The notes under the pieces are model-generated. The model searched no databases, had not been told where the DNA came from, and saw nothing but the letters and a program-made list of their open reading frames with translations. Shown here one piece after another: positions 42,835-54,678 of a stretch of DNA of 64,000 bases. Within the stretch, counting starts at the first letter, position 1; every line of letters begins with the position of its first letter. The position numbers and the translations under genes are program-made. The DNA comes from Lepidonotus clava (lineage: Eukaryota; Annelida; Polychaeta; Phyllodocida; Polynoidae), in assembly GCA_936440205.1 (NCBI GenBank), contig OW387148.1:42071003-42135002 (forward strand), read 5' to 3'.

Positions 42835-42995
42835 TCACTGGCAGACCCAGGATTTTGAAAAGGAGGGGCTATTGGAAAACATTTTCCTTAATTACTTTTT
42901 GGTCGAGTTTTACATTAAACAAATGCAACATTTTCTGAAAAAAAGAGTGGTGCGTCCTCCCCTCCCCCCTCCCCTCTGAATCCGCCCATGCGTAT
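42835..42995. mobile_element. CAGTGGCGGAT-family MITE
   Basis: CACTGGCAGACCCAGGATTT at left, CTGAATCCGCCCATG at right; body TTACTTTTTGGTCGAGTTTT then ACATTAAACAAATGC. Confidence 0.65.
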
Positions 42996-42999
42996 CTTA

Positions 43000-43156
43000 G
43001 CCCCCCCCCCCCCCCCGCCCCATTTTTGAACAAATATTGATCTTTTCATTGCGAAATTCAAGCAGCCAGAGGGTGCCATGGAAATTTTCCTATAGCATGC
43101 CCCCCCCCCCCCCCTTTTTTTTTTTTTTTTTTCTAAATTCCTGGATCAGCCCCTGT
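43000..43156. mobile_element. CAGTGGCGGAT-family copy upstream of the GIMAP start
   Basis: Two long C-tracts, the second with a T-tract, ending TAAATTCCTGGATCAGCCCC. It lies about 190 bp upstream of the GIMAP start codon and is not in the corresponding flank of the second GIMAP copy. Confidence 0.6.
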
Positions 43157-43239
43157 TGGTGTCTGAAGATGTCGACCACATCTAGGCTAGAAGGCCCCCC
43201 TCCAAATCTGTTACTGATATTGGGATCGAAACTAGGAGT

Positions 43240-43346
43240 GAAACCAAGCAGCCACTTTCCTATGCCAACTGCCCAGTACCAGTGGGCCATTCCCTAGACA
43301 GACACCACACTGACCCCATCCCCACACACACCAGGAAGAGACAACC
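43240..43346 (+). promoter_or_regulatory. Conserved 5' flank or leader of the GIMAP gene
   Basis: About 100 bp before the ATG closely matches 62090-62195 before the second copy: CTGCCCAGTACCAGT, CCATTCCCTAGACAGAC and ACACACCAGGA. Conservation in a duplicated gene suggests leader or promoter sequence, or a recent duplication. No TATA box is evident. Confidence 0.55.
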
Positions 43347-43451
43347 ATGGCCTCCTCCTCCTCCCCCTACCCAGGACTGACCGAGGAGAAGGTCCAACAA
43401 CTGCTGGAGGATGAATTCACACCTGCCCAGATCGACAAGGTCAACAAACGG
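43347..43451 (+). CDS. GIMAP exon 1
   Basis: 35 codons, phase 0, donor GTGAGT. MASSSS start, then the helical stretch EEKVQQLLEDEFTPAQIDKV. The second copy at 62196 has 34 codons and differs at few positions. Confidence 0.88.
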
Positions 43452-46400
43452 GTGAGTCAGGAACGGAGATCGGTCACACTAGGTGGACTAGGGGGGGTCA
43501 GGACCAGCAATGTCCCGTGTCAATTGTGGTCACCATGTGGTCACCACTGCACACCCACGTGGCTATTAACTATATCCATAATTCATAGATAATTTGTAAT
43601 TATGATTTTTTGTGGATACATTTGATCAAATAAAAAAACAATTCTACATCATAGATGTTGTAGAACTATGGATAATGATAATCATAAGCTGATCACCAAA
43701 ATGCCGGCCATCTAAATTTGGGATGTGTGACGTCATGTGCACAACGTCTATAGGTCTCATGTCCACTCTGAGAACGTCGGGATGGGGCAGATCTAGAGGT
43801 GAACCCAGGTTTGGCATAGAAGTGTACGGATTATTATCCATTAAAATATGTCATTATAATTTTGACAATCTTTCTGACAATTACAATTCAGTAGTTTCGG
43901 TTGTGCCCCCTCCCCCTCCCCCCCCCTTTTTTTTTTTTTTTTGTCTTTTTATTTGTTTTGGTTTTTTGCAAAATTTAGATTTTTGTTAATTTAAAATTCG
44001 GGCCAAAGGTGAGTAAGGACAACTTTTTCACAATAGCGCTCCCTACCCCCCTTACTTTTCAAAATCCTGGATCGGAAGCTGTCATCTGTAGTTAGAATGA
44101 CGTCCACACCCAGCCCGTTATCTTAGTCCTAGTCCCTGCCCGGCCCCGGCATGGTATCCACAAGTAGGTTGTGAAAGTGAAACTGAAAGTAGAATCAAGA
44201 ATGGAGAACTGGACCCGAAACCACAACCACAGGCGTTTTGCGAAAATGTTGCTTCTCCTGGGCCTCTTATCTCCCGCGGTCCCAGTTGCGGATTTAGAGG
44301 GGGGGCGCGGGGGCGCGCGCCCCCCCCCCCCCCTTTTTTTGGGCCGATTTTAGATTTTTTTAATGTAAAACTCGCCCAAAAGGTAATTAAAGGGAAAAAG
44401 AATTCATTAGCGCGCCCCCCCCCCCCTTTTTGAAAACCTGGATCCGCCACTGGGTCCATATATCTATCTATATATATCCAGGCCCGTATCTAGTGTGGGG
44501 GGGGGGGGGTAAGCGTCACCCCCGCCCCCAAGCTTGGCTAGGCACACTTACATGCATGTTAAAATTTGTCAATTTTGTGCCAATGAGTGGTTCACCGGCG
44601 GATCCACGATTTTGAAAAGGAGGGGGCATGGTGTTGGTAAAAATGTTCCTTAATGACTTTTTGGCCGACTTTTTCATTATAAAACACTAAATTTTCCTAA
44701 AAAATAAAAAAGGGCCCCTCTCTGGATCCGCCATTGTATAGGTTCTAACTTGAGGTTAGAGTGGGGTGACAAGCTTCCAAATTGGGACAGGTGTGCGTGT
44801 TTACTCATAATTCTGCTATTTCTTCGTCTTTTTATCCATATTATACATCAAATGAAAGCTGAATGTCTCTACTTTCAAGTGATATTATTAGTGTTTTATC
44901 TAAACTTGAAATTAAGAGTGAAAATTTTGAAGAAAGTTAAAAAATGAATATTTTAACTTTTTTTTAACAATGATTTCTCATTTCATAATAATTCTATGAT
45001 TACAACACTTCACATTTATGTCAAAAATATTCTTCCCGAGGGTAGAGTGTCTCAAAATTTAGATTTAGGTCTTTACTTGAAACTTTCACCAAATTATGAG
45101 CCTGTCCCCTCTGAAGTGATCCGAAAGGAGGGTAATGCTGTGCTGATACAAAGTGCAGGATGACTGCAGCTGCGTGCTGTGGAAAAACGTGTGCCTTCCA
45201 TTTATACTGGAAATACTCAAAAAATAGGTGATATTGCAGTTGATTTACCTAAGGCTGCTGAGCCATATCATTTACTGTGGAAACTGCTTCTACCCCTACA
45301 CATGCGTGTTGATATATGCTAAAGACTAAGCTTAAGAAGAAAAGTTCAAAAGACTATGCCTAAGAAAACTGACATTTTCTATTTCATTGAATCGTAAAAT
45401 TTGTTTCTTTATGAAACATGGTTTTAAAACATGTACATTTTTATTATCAAGTAAAAATATGTGGTAACTAAACATACATGAGTGCCCATATGAACATTCT
45501 AAAGACATTTGTTGATGCTCAAAGAAGAAAGAAAAAAACATTGCTAAAACATACTACTTAAAGTGTTAAAAGCTACAAAAGTAATAATCTGTATGTACAT
45601 ATGGTCTTCCTAATTAAGAAGGGGGGAGATGTAATGAAGTGGTATCGTTCCATTTGAGGACTGCCGATTCTGTTTAAAGCATTCAGAATCTGTATTTTAC
45701 ACTAGTATGATCAGCGCAAACATTAGAGCCATGTGAGCAGAATAACACCACTTCTTAGAGCAAACTTGCCTTCTAATTGTTATTGTTCGCACCTTATCCA
45801 CACTTTCTCCTCTTCTCCTAGAAGAAACCTCAGTGTTTTCTTCTTGAAGGGCATAACAAGGGTGTAACCTATGATAGCAATCTCTACCCTACAGAGAGCT
45901 TCTATTGTTTGTTCCTCTTAATTTCAGGAACTAACAAGGCTGGATGCAAATATCAATGCAATGACCTTGACCAGACGTGGTCCAGTCTCCACGAGCGTCG
46001 GAGAGCTGAGGTAACACTCTTAACCATCAGCACTAGCTAGGGTTAAAAATACAATATTTTTCTGTTAATTTGCACTATCATGATGAACCAAATATGGCAT
46101 TGAATCACTAAAATATATATCTTAAAGTATTTGACACTTATATGACACTTCCAAGGTGATTTTTGGATCGGTTCTTGATAAGTAGGATTCTCAGTTGTCC
46201 ACCATATCCGAAGTGCCTGTCCATTATATCTGAATTATGTGAACTAGACTAAAGGGAAAGGATTCTGTCCCGAATGTCCACTATATCCGACTGTCTACTA
46301 TATCCATGTCAACTATATCCACAGTGCACTGTATATATGATGTTTAAAAGTAATTTCCTATTCAACTGTTTGTTCTCAAATGTTGTTCATCAAGTTCTAT

Positions 46401-49400
46401 CCAACCCAACTGAAATTGATAAGTTACAAAAAAAAACACTTTTCTTATAAAGGTAAAGCTTTTTCCTTCTTTTTTCTTCAAATCAAATATTAATTTTCTG
46501 TTCAAGACTAGTCCTACTTGGAAAAACTGGAGCAGGAAAGAGTAGTCTTGGAAACCTAGTCTTAGGACAGAAGATCTTCAAGGACAGTTTTGGGAGTGAG
46601 TGTAAGTACAAACTTGATTCACAAGATCTATCACCAGTGGTTCAAACTATTTAATGAATAGGCTCTTTGCATTTATGTGATTAGTATCTATGTTAGCATT
46701 GACATTACAAATGTATTTTGTCATCGCTTTGACATGTTCACAATTTCTGAGATGTAAGATACATAGTCCTTGTATGGTTTTAATATAAAATATGTATAGC
46801 TTGAGCAGTATATATGTAGGATGAAACATTTATTTTGGACTAACTGTAGTTTTTCTTTGAAAAAATTCTTTATATGTAAAAACGTCCTGGTAGTTGCTCT
46901 ATTATTATTCTAGATCTTGCCTTCATTTTTGAGAGTATTTCCTATTCAAATCAATAGTTAATAGTTGGTTGAAATTTATAAATATACACATAACCTGTTT
47001 GGTAAAAATATCTTCAATAATATTCATTTTTGTTGGCTTTGTGCTTCTTTTAATAAGTATACTGTCTTCTCCAAATCAATATATGGTTTTACTTATTATT
47101 TAGACTGTATGAAAACATTTTTTCAATACTAAGAGCCAAGACATGTGCAAATAATTGTTTCAATATTATGTATGGTGACACAGTAATAACACATAACAAT
47201 AAAACATCAGTGTTTTTCATCACAAAAGATTGAATTATAAATAAATCAAATTTCAACATTGTTCCATGTTCCCAGCCTGCACCTCTACAATAGACCAGGC
47301 ATCATGTGACGTAGACAACATCCATGTCAAGCTGATTGATACGCCTGGTCTCATCGACACTGGGAGGAGTACCGACTCAATCCTGACAGAGGTTGCCAAA
47401 GTAAGTCAATCGTGTTCTCAATCATTATACCAAAGTAATCTTAAGTTCACTAGAGGGTGGCACATATATATTATTACACAGATGTGCCTGTTTATCTTTT
47501 GGAAGATTATGCTATGCAAAGAAGATTATGCTATGCAAAGATGTGTCTTTGCTAGGTTAATGTCAGCAGACATAAGCCTAATAACAGTAGGACAAGAGCA
47601 TGGCTTTAAAGATAACTTTTTGTGTTCATGATAACTTGTTTGGAATATTTTCAGGTCGTTGAGAGTTTCAGCAATGGGATCCATGGGTTTCTTTTTGTGT
47701 TCAACCTAGGAAATCCCCGCTTTACAACAGAAGAAAAGAAAGCTTTCCAACAGATAGAAGGAGTAAGTATTGATGGCTTTTATGCAGGAAGAATTTCAGA
47801 TTTCTTAATTTTTGCCAGTTCAGTATAAAAATAAAGTTCTGACAGGTCTCTATAACTAAATTTCCAATTTAGCTTTCATATGATTCTTTATCAATATCAA
47901 TCTATTTAAACAATATATTTCTGTTTACAAAGTTGAATAGATGCCCATATTAGGAATCTGGACAATAGTCAGCAATTCAAAAGTGAAATTATTCCATACG
48001 TGTGAATAGATATAGTGTGTAGACAATAATTAACAATTTTTGGGTAGTATAATAACATATTATCCATCATCCCATCTTCACCTAGTTACACTTATATTAT
48101 CTGATTAATTTTATTGTAAGTAGTACTGGCCCTCAAAGTAGACCAGAAAAATTTTCTTTTTCTGATTGAGACCAGTCTAAATAAAACTGAGTTTAAAAAG
48201 TTAAAAATCTTCCTAGGCACATTCACTTAAGTTATTGTTTGTCACATGTTACTAATCTAAAAAAACTAACTAGAGATGGATATCTTTAAGAAAGGTATAT
48301 ACAGGCCTATGTGTGTTTATATAGATATATGTATTCATATATAACAGTGTGTGATAAACTCACACTTTTCCCTACAAAATGAATGCTTAAAAATGATGCA
48401 AGAAATTAAAACCGGATCTTCGTTCATTTTGCAGGGATTGTTTGGTCCAAAATTCTTGGACCACTGTTTTGTAGTGATAACAAATGGGTCAAACCTTTAC
48501 AGCAAGACAACCCTGACAGCCTACCTGGACGGAGAGAGAAGGTCTGACTTTGGCCATCTCCTGAATAACACTATAGGAAGAAAAGTCATCGCAGTTGAGA
48601 ATTCTGAGGAGACTGCATATGGAAGGTCAGAACAGAGGCAGCAGGTTATCAGGATGATCGTTGCCAACATTAACGGGGTTTACACCAATGAAGCCTTAAA
48701 CGAGGTGCGTACTGAAAACGGTTGGTGTAATTTTCTCTTGTGTTGGATGGAAAGGGAGTGGCTTATACTAACAAACTTGAAATCTTGCTCTTTGATACTT
48801 TTAACCTCACCTGTTTGCTAACCTATACCCTAACTGAAGGCTATTATGTCAGAATGTCCCTGAACATCAAAATGACCTGCATTCTGTAATCAATTATCAA
48901 CATACTTTGTACGCTTAAAGTAAAGACTGCCTCCCCATACATGCTGTCCATATTGAAGTTGGATTTTAATGTTAAGACACTCAACATATTATGCTTTACT
49001 TGTTGGATACCAATGCATCCACATCTGTCCTGTCTATTCAAACCTTTACAAATAAAGGGATAGGTTTATTATCCAGTTCTTTGCTAATTAACTTCACGCA
49101 AAGTTGTAAGCCCATGTAAAATCATGTGTACGCATGTGCATGTCTCAAACGCACCCAAAAATAGGAGCGCATACCTTACATCTTTGTCATTCAACCAAAG
49201 ATACTTGGACAGTACACATCTTCTGCCTCTTAGTCTTATGCTCGCTACACGTGGCTGCACCCACATGAATTATCGTGAAACAGGTATTTTAATAGGGGCT
49301 CAATAACATCAATGAATGTTATAATGTGTGTGTTTGTTGCCTGTCAAATAATGTCATTTTAAAAGAGAAACATTGATTGCGGGATCAGCTTAAACAGACA

Positions 49401-50811
49401 TCCACATGCACACATTAAACATCAAAATTAGAAAAAATAAAATAAGCTGTTTACATGACTTCTGTTTAGCAAACGCTATTCAAAGGGCATCTACATCCTT
49501 CTGTCTATAGGCATTCAGAAAAACTGAATAAGACATCTCAAAAAGGTTACACCTATATGTTTTATAACAAGAATAGGATGTGCTTGCTAGGAGATATTGA
49601 ATAAAGTTGATAAAAATGGTTCAAGATGTTGAATAAAATTGTTGGGCAATTATTGTATAGTAAGGGGCTTAGTTGCTGGTATGATAGTATCCTACAGGGG
49701 CAGATCCAGGGGGTCCTGACCCCCCTTTTTTGTGGAGCTTTTTACTCCATAGAAAGAACAAAACGTCATGCAAGTGCATGCCATTACCAATGCGCAACAT
49801 TTCAGTACTTAACCTATATACCGACCATCACATTTCTAAAATCCTGTCTCTGCCCTTGTCTTGATAAATGTGTAATGGTCGTGAATTGTTGACTACATGC
49901 TTCAAGTTCTAGAGAATTATAACATACTAAACTAATACAACTGCTTTACCTCTTACAGTATAAGGCAGACCAGGAGGCCACTGCTGCCAGGTTTAAGGAG
50001 AGTGTCCGGGAACTGGCCCCAGAAATAGAAGCTGCACTCTTTGAAGAGTTAAAGAGACTGCCTCATGAACGAATAAAGGGGATGACTTCAGCAATGAGAA
50101 CAACAATCATTGAATCAGCCCTTGAGAAGGTAAGTCTTTACTGTTTTGTATATGCTATTTTTGTTCCACATATCTTTCAAGTCTTCAAAAACAGGTTCAA
50201 ACTGTCAAACAATTTTGTAATACTTTTTTTCTCTTAGGATATATTTGAAGCAAAGCCACTACTAAGCATAAAAACATGATTACTTAGGATGTGGTCAAAG
50301 GTTGTGGTCAATGTAAATTTTCATATCTCCTAAGTTAATGCTGTACCATACATTTTTATATGCCAAATTCTTGGAGATGTTGCATTGCAATAACTTTTCT
50401 TTGGGCAACTGATACCACATTCTTGTTAATTATATTGATACACTATTTTATAAAGTTGTGGAAATGCAGAAAAGTACTTAACTAATTTAAGGCCCCTGTA
50501 CCGAAAATACACTGGATCTATGTCTAGGATAATTGCTATATCTATCCTGCAATCTACCCCAGGTGATGCAGCATTGGAAGGCCCAGCCCGGCATGGAGGA
50601 CATGATAAGGGATGCGCTAAACATCGCCCTCACAGAAAAGATAAAGAGACTGACTGACCCCAGCTTTCTGCAGAAGGTGGCAGACTTTGCCCTTGGTCTG
50701 CTCACTGCGGCTGGACAGATGGTACTGTCTGTGCTTGAAGGTATCGCCTCAGTTGTCGGAGCTGTAGGTTCAGCGGCCATGGGATTTGTCAATTTTATTC
50801 TTGGAAATTAA
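43347..50811 (+). CDS. GIMAP/IAN-like AIG1-family GTPase (8 exons, complete)
   Basis: Exons 43347-43451, 45928-46010, 46507-46601, 47276-47400, 47655-47762, 48435-48704, 49959-50129 and 50563-50811 join into 1,206 nt: 401 residues and TAA. All introns are GT-AG and in phase. The protein has a helical N-terminus, P-loop GKTGAGKS at 68-75, TS at 97-98 in the G2 region, DTPGL at 116-120, the AIG1 box (GFLFVFNLGNPRFTTEE) in exon 5, a G4-like TNGSNL at 188-193, a charged helical region and a hydrophobic glycine/alanine-rich C-terminus. GIMAPs are septin-like GTPases on intracellular membranes, linked to lymphocyte survival in vertebrates; a role here is inferred only. The G4 motif lacks the usual acidic residue, so guanine specificity may differ. 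Confidence 0.9.
43780..44075. repeat. CAGTGGCGGAT-family material in GIMAP intron 1
   Basis: GGGCAGATCTAGAGG at left, a C/T tract at 43905-43942, the body GCAAAATTTAGATTTTTG and AAATTCGGGCCAAAGG, and TTTTCAAAATCCTGGATCGG at right. The stretch 43800-43890 is also similar to intron 1 of the second GIMAP copy (62310-62430). Confidence 0.5.
44283..44452. mobile_element. Complete CAGTGGCGGAT-family MITE
   Basis: CAGTTGCGGATTTAGAGGGG to CCTGGATCCGCCACTG, with GGTCC on both sides as a 5-bp duplication. Body TTTTTTTAATGTAAAACTCG-like. In GIMAP intron 1. Confidence 0.8.
44598..44740. mobile_element. CAGTGGCGGAT-family MITE
   Basis: CCGGCGGATCCACGATTTTG, AAAAGGAGGGGG at left; CTCTGGATCCGCCATTG at right. 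In GIMAP intron 1. Confidence 0.7.
44741..45927. other. GIMAP intron 1, right part
   Basis: No gene is seen. A purine-rich run (AAGAAGGGGGGAGA) near 45617 followed by TGTAATGAAG resembles the junction before a retroelement LTR, but no partner LTR or coding remnant was found. Confidence 0.3.
45928..46010 (+). CDS. GIMAP exon 2
   Basis: Acceptor TTAATTTCAG, donor GTAACA; 83 nt, phase 0 in and 2 out. Codes ELTRLDANINAMTLTRRGPV, a linker before the G domain. Confidence 0.82.
46507..46601 (+). CDS. GIMAP exon 3, P-loop
   Basis: Acceptor TTCTGTTCAAG, donor GTAAGT; 95 nt, phase 2 in and 1 out. Codes LVLLGKTGAGKSSLGNLVLG, the G1/Walker A motif that binds the nucleotide phosphates, with the family's LGN after it. 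Confidence 0.9.
47276..47400 (+). CDS. GIMAP exon 4, switch region
   Basis: Acceptor CATGTTCCCAG, donor GTAAGT; 125 nt, phase 1 in and 0 out. Codes SCTSTIDQASC, then VKLIDTPGLIDTG, the G3 motif. Confidence 0.9.
47655..47762 (+). CDS. GIMAP exon 5, AIG1 box
   Basis: Acceptor ATTTTCAG, donor GTAAGT; 36 codons, phase 0. Codes the conserved box GIHGFLFVFNLGNPRFTTEE that separates GIMAPs from other small GTPases. Confidence 0.9.
48435..48704 (+). CDS. GIMAP exon 6, G4 region
   Basis: Acceptor CATTTTGCAG, donor GTGCGT; 90 codons, phase 0. CFVVITNGSNL holds the G4 position; family members usually have an acidic residue where Ser-Asn stand here. RKVIAVENSEE occupies the G5 area. Confidence 0.88.
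49697..49858. mobile_element. CAGTGGCGGAT-family MITE in GIMAP intron 6
   Basis: GGGGCAGATCCAGGGGGTCC at left, AAAATCCTGTCTCTGCCC at right; body as at 39945-40130. Confidence 0.65.
49959..50129 (+). CDS. GIMAP exon 7
   Basis: Acceptor CTCTTACAG, donor GTAAGT; 57 codons, phase 0. Codes a charged, probably helical segment (ATAARFKESVRELAPEIEAA) downstream of the G domain. Confidence 0.82.
50563..50811 (+). CDS. GIMAP exon 8, C-terminus
   Basis: Acceptor ATCTACCCCAG; 82 codons and TAA. After a charged helix comes a long hydrophobic stretch (FALGLLTAAGQMVLSVLEGI, ASVVGAVGSAAMGF) that may insert in or lie on a membrane, as C-terminal anchors do in several GIMAPs. Confidence 0.85.
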   Translation: MMQHWKAQPGMEDMIRDALNIALTEKIKRLTDPSFLQKVADFALGLLTAAGQMVLSVLEGIASVVGAVGSAAMGFVNFILGN

Positions 50812-51511
50812 ACTAAAAATGGCCCAAAAATTTAAGTCTACAAGCCTTCTGATATTTCACAAAAACTAAATTGTTGAATGTATACTTGCAAATTTCCCAA
50901 TCCTTGTACCCTTTTTAGGGGAAAAAATGATACATTCAAAGTCTTAGCTCAAAACACTTAAGTAGAAATTGTAGTTCCAAAAATGAAACATTCTGTGTCT
51001 AGTTAGCTGTTGATTGCTAAAGCTTCAATCAACCTGATGATATCTGGTATTACTTGTTAATGGTCAATTTGGTAATTTAATTGCTGAATATATATGCCAA
51101 TACAGGTACACACTTGGCACAATACAATTAACCTGAGCAATGTATTTACAATTGGCAAAGTAGTTGTAGATGGGTCTCATTCGCTACAGTATCTATCCAG
51201 GTGCAAGTTACTGCTTATGTGATCATTGTTTGAGATCTAATAACATTACACTCTATCATATGTTTGGCCTGCCAATTGTTCCTGATTCACAAGCTGCAAT
51301 GCATCATCGGAAGAATTGCTACCAGAATTCATCCACATGGTTGTCAAAGATTTGTTTTTCCAGAAATATAAACATAGTATTATTAGTTCACAAGGAATAG
51401 TCACAAGGAATAGTCTTGTTAAAATGAGACTTCCCTGTGTGAAAAATACCAGTACATACATCTTTTTCATTAGGATAGCGCCGCCCTGGTGAATTATGTG
51501 TGAAACACATC
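50812..51511. other. Downstream of GIMAP
   Basis: No canonical AATAAA is seen close to the stop, so the transcript end is not placed. No other gene. Confidence 0.35.
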
Positions 51512-51583
51512 TTTTAGGTCTTTTCCTATAGTTAACCTATATGAAGTGAAGCATATAGGTTAACTATAGGGAAAGACCTAAAA
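51512..51583. repeat. Long hairpin, 32-bp arms
   Basis: TTTTAGGTCTTTTCCTATAG, TTAACCTATATG, an 8-nt loop and its complement with one mismatch. It folds as a strong stem on either strand. Confidence 0.9.
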
Positions 51584-51667
51584 AAATGTTTCAATTTAAT
51601 TCACTAGGGGCACCACACTTTAATGAGAAAGGTGCATAGAATACTGCATTAAGTAAATAACTAGTAA

Positions 51668-52027
51668 ATTCTCCCTACCACGGATAGCAAATTTCTTGAC
51701 TTTTACCTGCAGGTTAGCCTTAATCATTATGCATGCTGGGTAATATGTCGACAACTCACACAGTTTTAACATAGGAATTGTCATTAATCATACCATTATT
51801 TCAAGTTTGAAATTAAGAAAAACTAAAGGTCTTTATTCTTTGAATTTGTATCCATAAACATAAAATATTTTCCAAGTTGTTTGAAAATTAATTAATTATA
51901 CATGGATTTATCACAATTATTGATTAATTTTCTATAGTTTTTCAAGGGATTTTGTCGACAAAATTAGTGTAAATTGGCCTGCAGGTGCATAAAATTGTGT
52001 TATTTAGCTATCTGTGGTATGGAGAAT
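51668..52027. mobile_element. Palindromic MITE with ATTCTCC..CCTGCAGG ends, copy 1
   Basis: Left ATTCTCCCTACCACGGATAG with TTTTACCTGCAGG; right GGCCTGCAGGTGCATAAA with GTGGTATGGAGAAT. A second copy starts at 62634 and an end fragment lies at 31240-31297. Confidence 0.75.
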
Positions 52028-53565
52028 TACCCGAACATTATCAAATATTCATTGAGAGGATATCTGTGTTAAGTATAAGCGCATGAAGGGGGGAGGGTAT
52101 AAGATCAGTGAAAATTTACATGTGCTCCTGTTCAACTCCAAGGCATAGTTGAACGAAAGAGCGGGTCTGTATGTTTTGGAAATGTGCATGTGTACACACA
52201 TCATTGAAGGCCCCAAACATGGTCATCAAAATAAAATGTTTGAGCCATCTTGAATTACTTATCAGGTTAGCAATTTATTCGCATTCACATTTTCTGCAAT
52301 ATAAAGAGGATAGCTTATAAACATCCTACTTGGATAGTTCATTAGATGGTTTTTATGAACTATAATCAAGTTACTGTGTATTTAAATTGGTCATGTACCA
52401 AATCCTGTGTGCCACACCATGAGACAGAATATACATCATTGAGTGAAATAAAACAAATTCAATTAGATCTGAGATGTCTTAGTTATCATTGTTTGTCAAA
52501 CTATTTGAAAATATTCTCTAGAATCTAGAACTGTTGAAAATGGTAAATTTTTAGTCAGCCTCATTACAAAACATCCAAAATTGCAATTCACTAAGATATA
52601 ATGTATTGGATTCGTTTATGTGTCATCCTTGAAATCAGAAGTGAAAATCGTGAGGACCTCCTCTCAAAGGGTGAATGCTAATTTTCAATTGTGCAAGCCA
52701 GTGATATTTTTCATTCCCATCAGACTATGTTAGGATATTTTATCATTAGAATGTGCCAATGAAGGCCCATTCATACTGATTGCTGTTTTGGTTGCAGAGG
52801 AATGTAAAAGATTTATCTCACACATACAATAATGATCTCATAGGCAAGAACACGATCACAGACACAATTAAACAATTGGCATTCTAACTGGGAGGCAGGG
52901 TACCTTGCGATCAGATGAAATCACTTTGCAAGTAATCTCATATAGAACTGCACTCGTGTACTATGGAAATATCCGACATACTTTATAATTTTGCTGGGAG
53001 CCTCAGCCAGGGCGAATAAGGCTATAGTAAACAGGGTTTTACTACATATCTTATAGTACACAGGTAACCGAAAGAATGGATGTTTGATTGCTTTTGGGTG
53101 GTGATCCATGGAAAATTTATGGAATGCCTTGTATTTCAAATATATGAAGCAATTTTTTTTTTTTAACAAAGGAAAGGCCTGATTCGTAAAAATGCACAAG
53201 AAAATGCTTTGTAGATTTATGAATCATAATTTGAAAACATTAAAACAATCAGTTTAGACCTCGTACCTCTTGATATCTAGTATAGAATTAGTAAATTACT
53301 ATTAATTTCTCTCATTTTGGAAGAGTATCTTTGTATAATTTTGACACCATAAAATATACAATCACAATATTTGTGATCGTATATTTAAGCATCTTCACTG
53401 CATTTTTGCTGCTTTGTAAAATTTATGAATCATACAAAATGTACCTTTTTTGCATCTTAAAATGATTGAATAATTTGCTTTGTATTCAATTATTTTTAAA
53501 TATGAATTCTGCGTAAAATGTCAGGGTATCGGCTCCCTGATTAGGGATACTTCACCAAACAGGAC
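52028..53565. other. Intergenic
   Basis: No gene or strong repeat is seen. Around 53570-53660 a CAGTGGCGGAT-type left end (GCAGATCCAGGGTTTTC) occurs. Confidence 0.4.
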
Positions 53566-53698
53566 CTACCAATAGCAGATCCAGGGTTTTCAAAGGGGGA
53601 TGCACTACTGGAAAAATATTTCCTTAAAGATGATTTGGTGGAATTGTAACTTTCCTAAGAAATCATAATTAACATTATAATAAAGTTCTGATTTGGAG

Positions 53699-53735
<37 letters not shown>

Positions 53736-54108
53736 ACTTTTATTTTGTCTTGGGTTACAGTTAGCAAATATATGCTAGTTTTCATTGTAATTCCAGCAGT
53801 TGCCTTTACACAAATAGGTACGCAATTTCATATATCACATGTAAACATAAATTAATCTTAACACTTTTACTAAACAAGTTTTCAATTATATAATCTCCCA
53901 CAAAAGAAAAAGAAAACAAAAACAACTAGGCACCACACTTCAGCACATTTTAGATATTGCTTACCCAGATCTTAACCATCCTAAAGATGACTATTACAAA
54001 TTATTGTATACCATTGGACAAAACATTGTTTTGTTTAGTTTTTTTTAATTTTGTTTGGGAGGGCAAAAGGTTTCAGGAATTCACTTTAGGATGATAGTGA
54101 AACTTCAT

Positions 54109-54678
54109 CTAATAAGTAGCAATTTTTCCTTTTAACAGACATTTTTGTTTATATTTAAAAGACCTACACTCCTCTGTATTCCGTATTTCCACTGGTAGCT
54201 GATTCCATAATAATGGACCTTGACATTGAATACACCTTTCAAAGGTGCAATTTTTACATTGGATTTCATTAAAAATCACAGCTTCATATCGTCTCAGATG
54301 TCTATTCCCTACCTGTATGTACATAGGATTGTTTCGCCTTTTATGCATAAAATTCAGCATGTGCATGATCTGTCTATCTTCAACATAGGCAACCATACAA
54401 TCTTTGTGCAGATCAGAAACATTACATCGATTTCTCCTATTTGTACAGATTCTAAGGCTTCGGTTTTGCAATTTTTGTAATTTATCTTTGGTTTTTGATG
54501 TCACCTTATGACAAAATATATTTCCATAATCAAAATATGGGGAAATTTTACTTTTAAATATAGTCAAAGCCTGAGAGTCTGAAATATATTTCCGTATTTT
54601 GGATAGCATGTAATTTTTGTGAGAGACCATTCTTATACATTCCTGCGCATGTTTTCTCAAAAGTGAGTCCACAATCAA
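54109..54678 (-). pseudogene. LINE reverse transcriptase, C-terminal part
   Basis: Continues the RT after the frame change: KIRKYISDSQALTIFKSKIS, DYGNIFCHKV, LQKLQNRSLRICTNRR and LLWNQLPVEIRN, the usual C-terminal signature of this LINE class. Confidence 0.8.

Noticed and set aside
44741-44947. Leucine-rich plus-strand frame in GIMAP intron 1
   Set aside because: Random AT-rich frame; no family likeness and it sits between well-defined exons.
45617-45890. Possible solo LTR (purine tract, then TGTAATGAAG, ending near a CA)
   Set aside because: No second LTR, primer site, target duplication or coding remnant; too weak to call.
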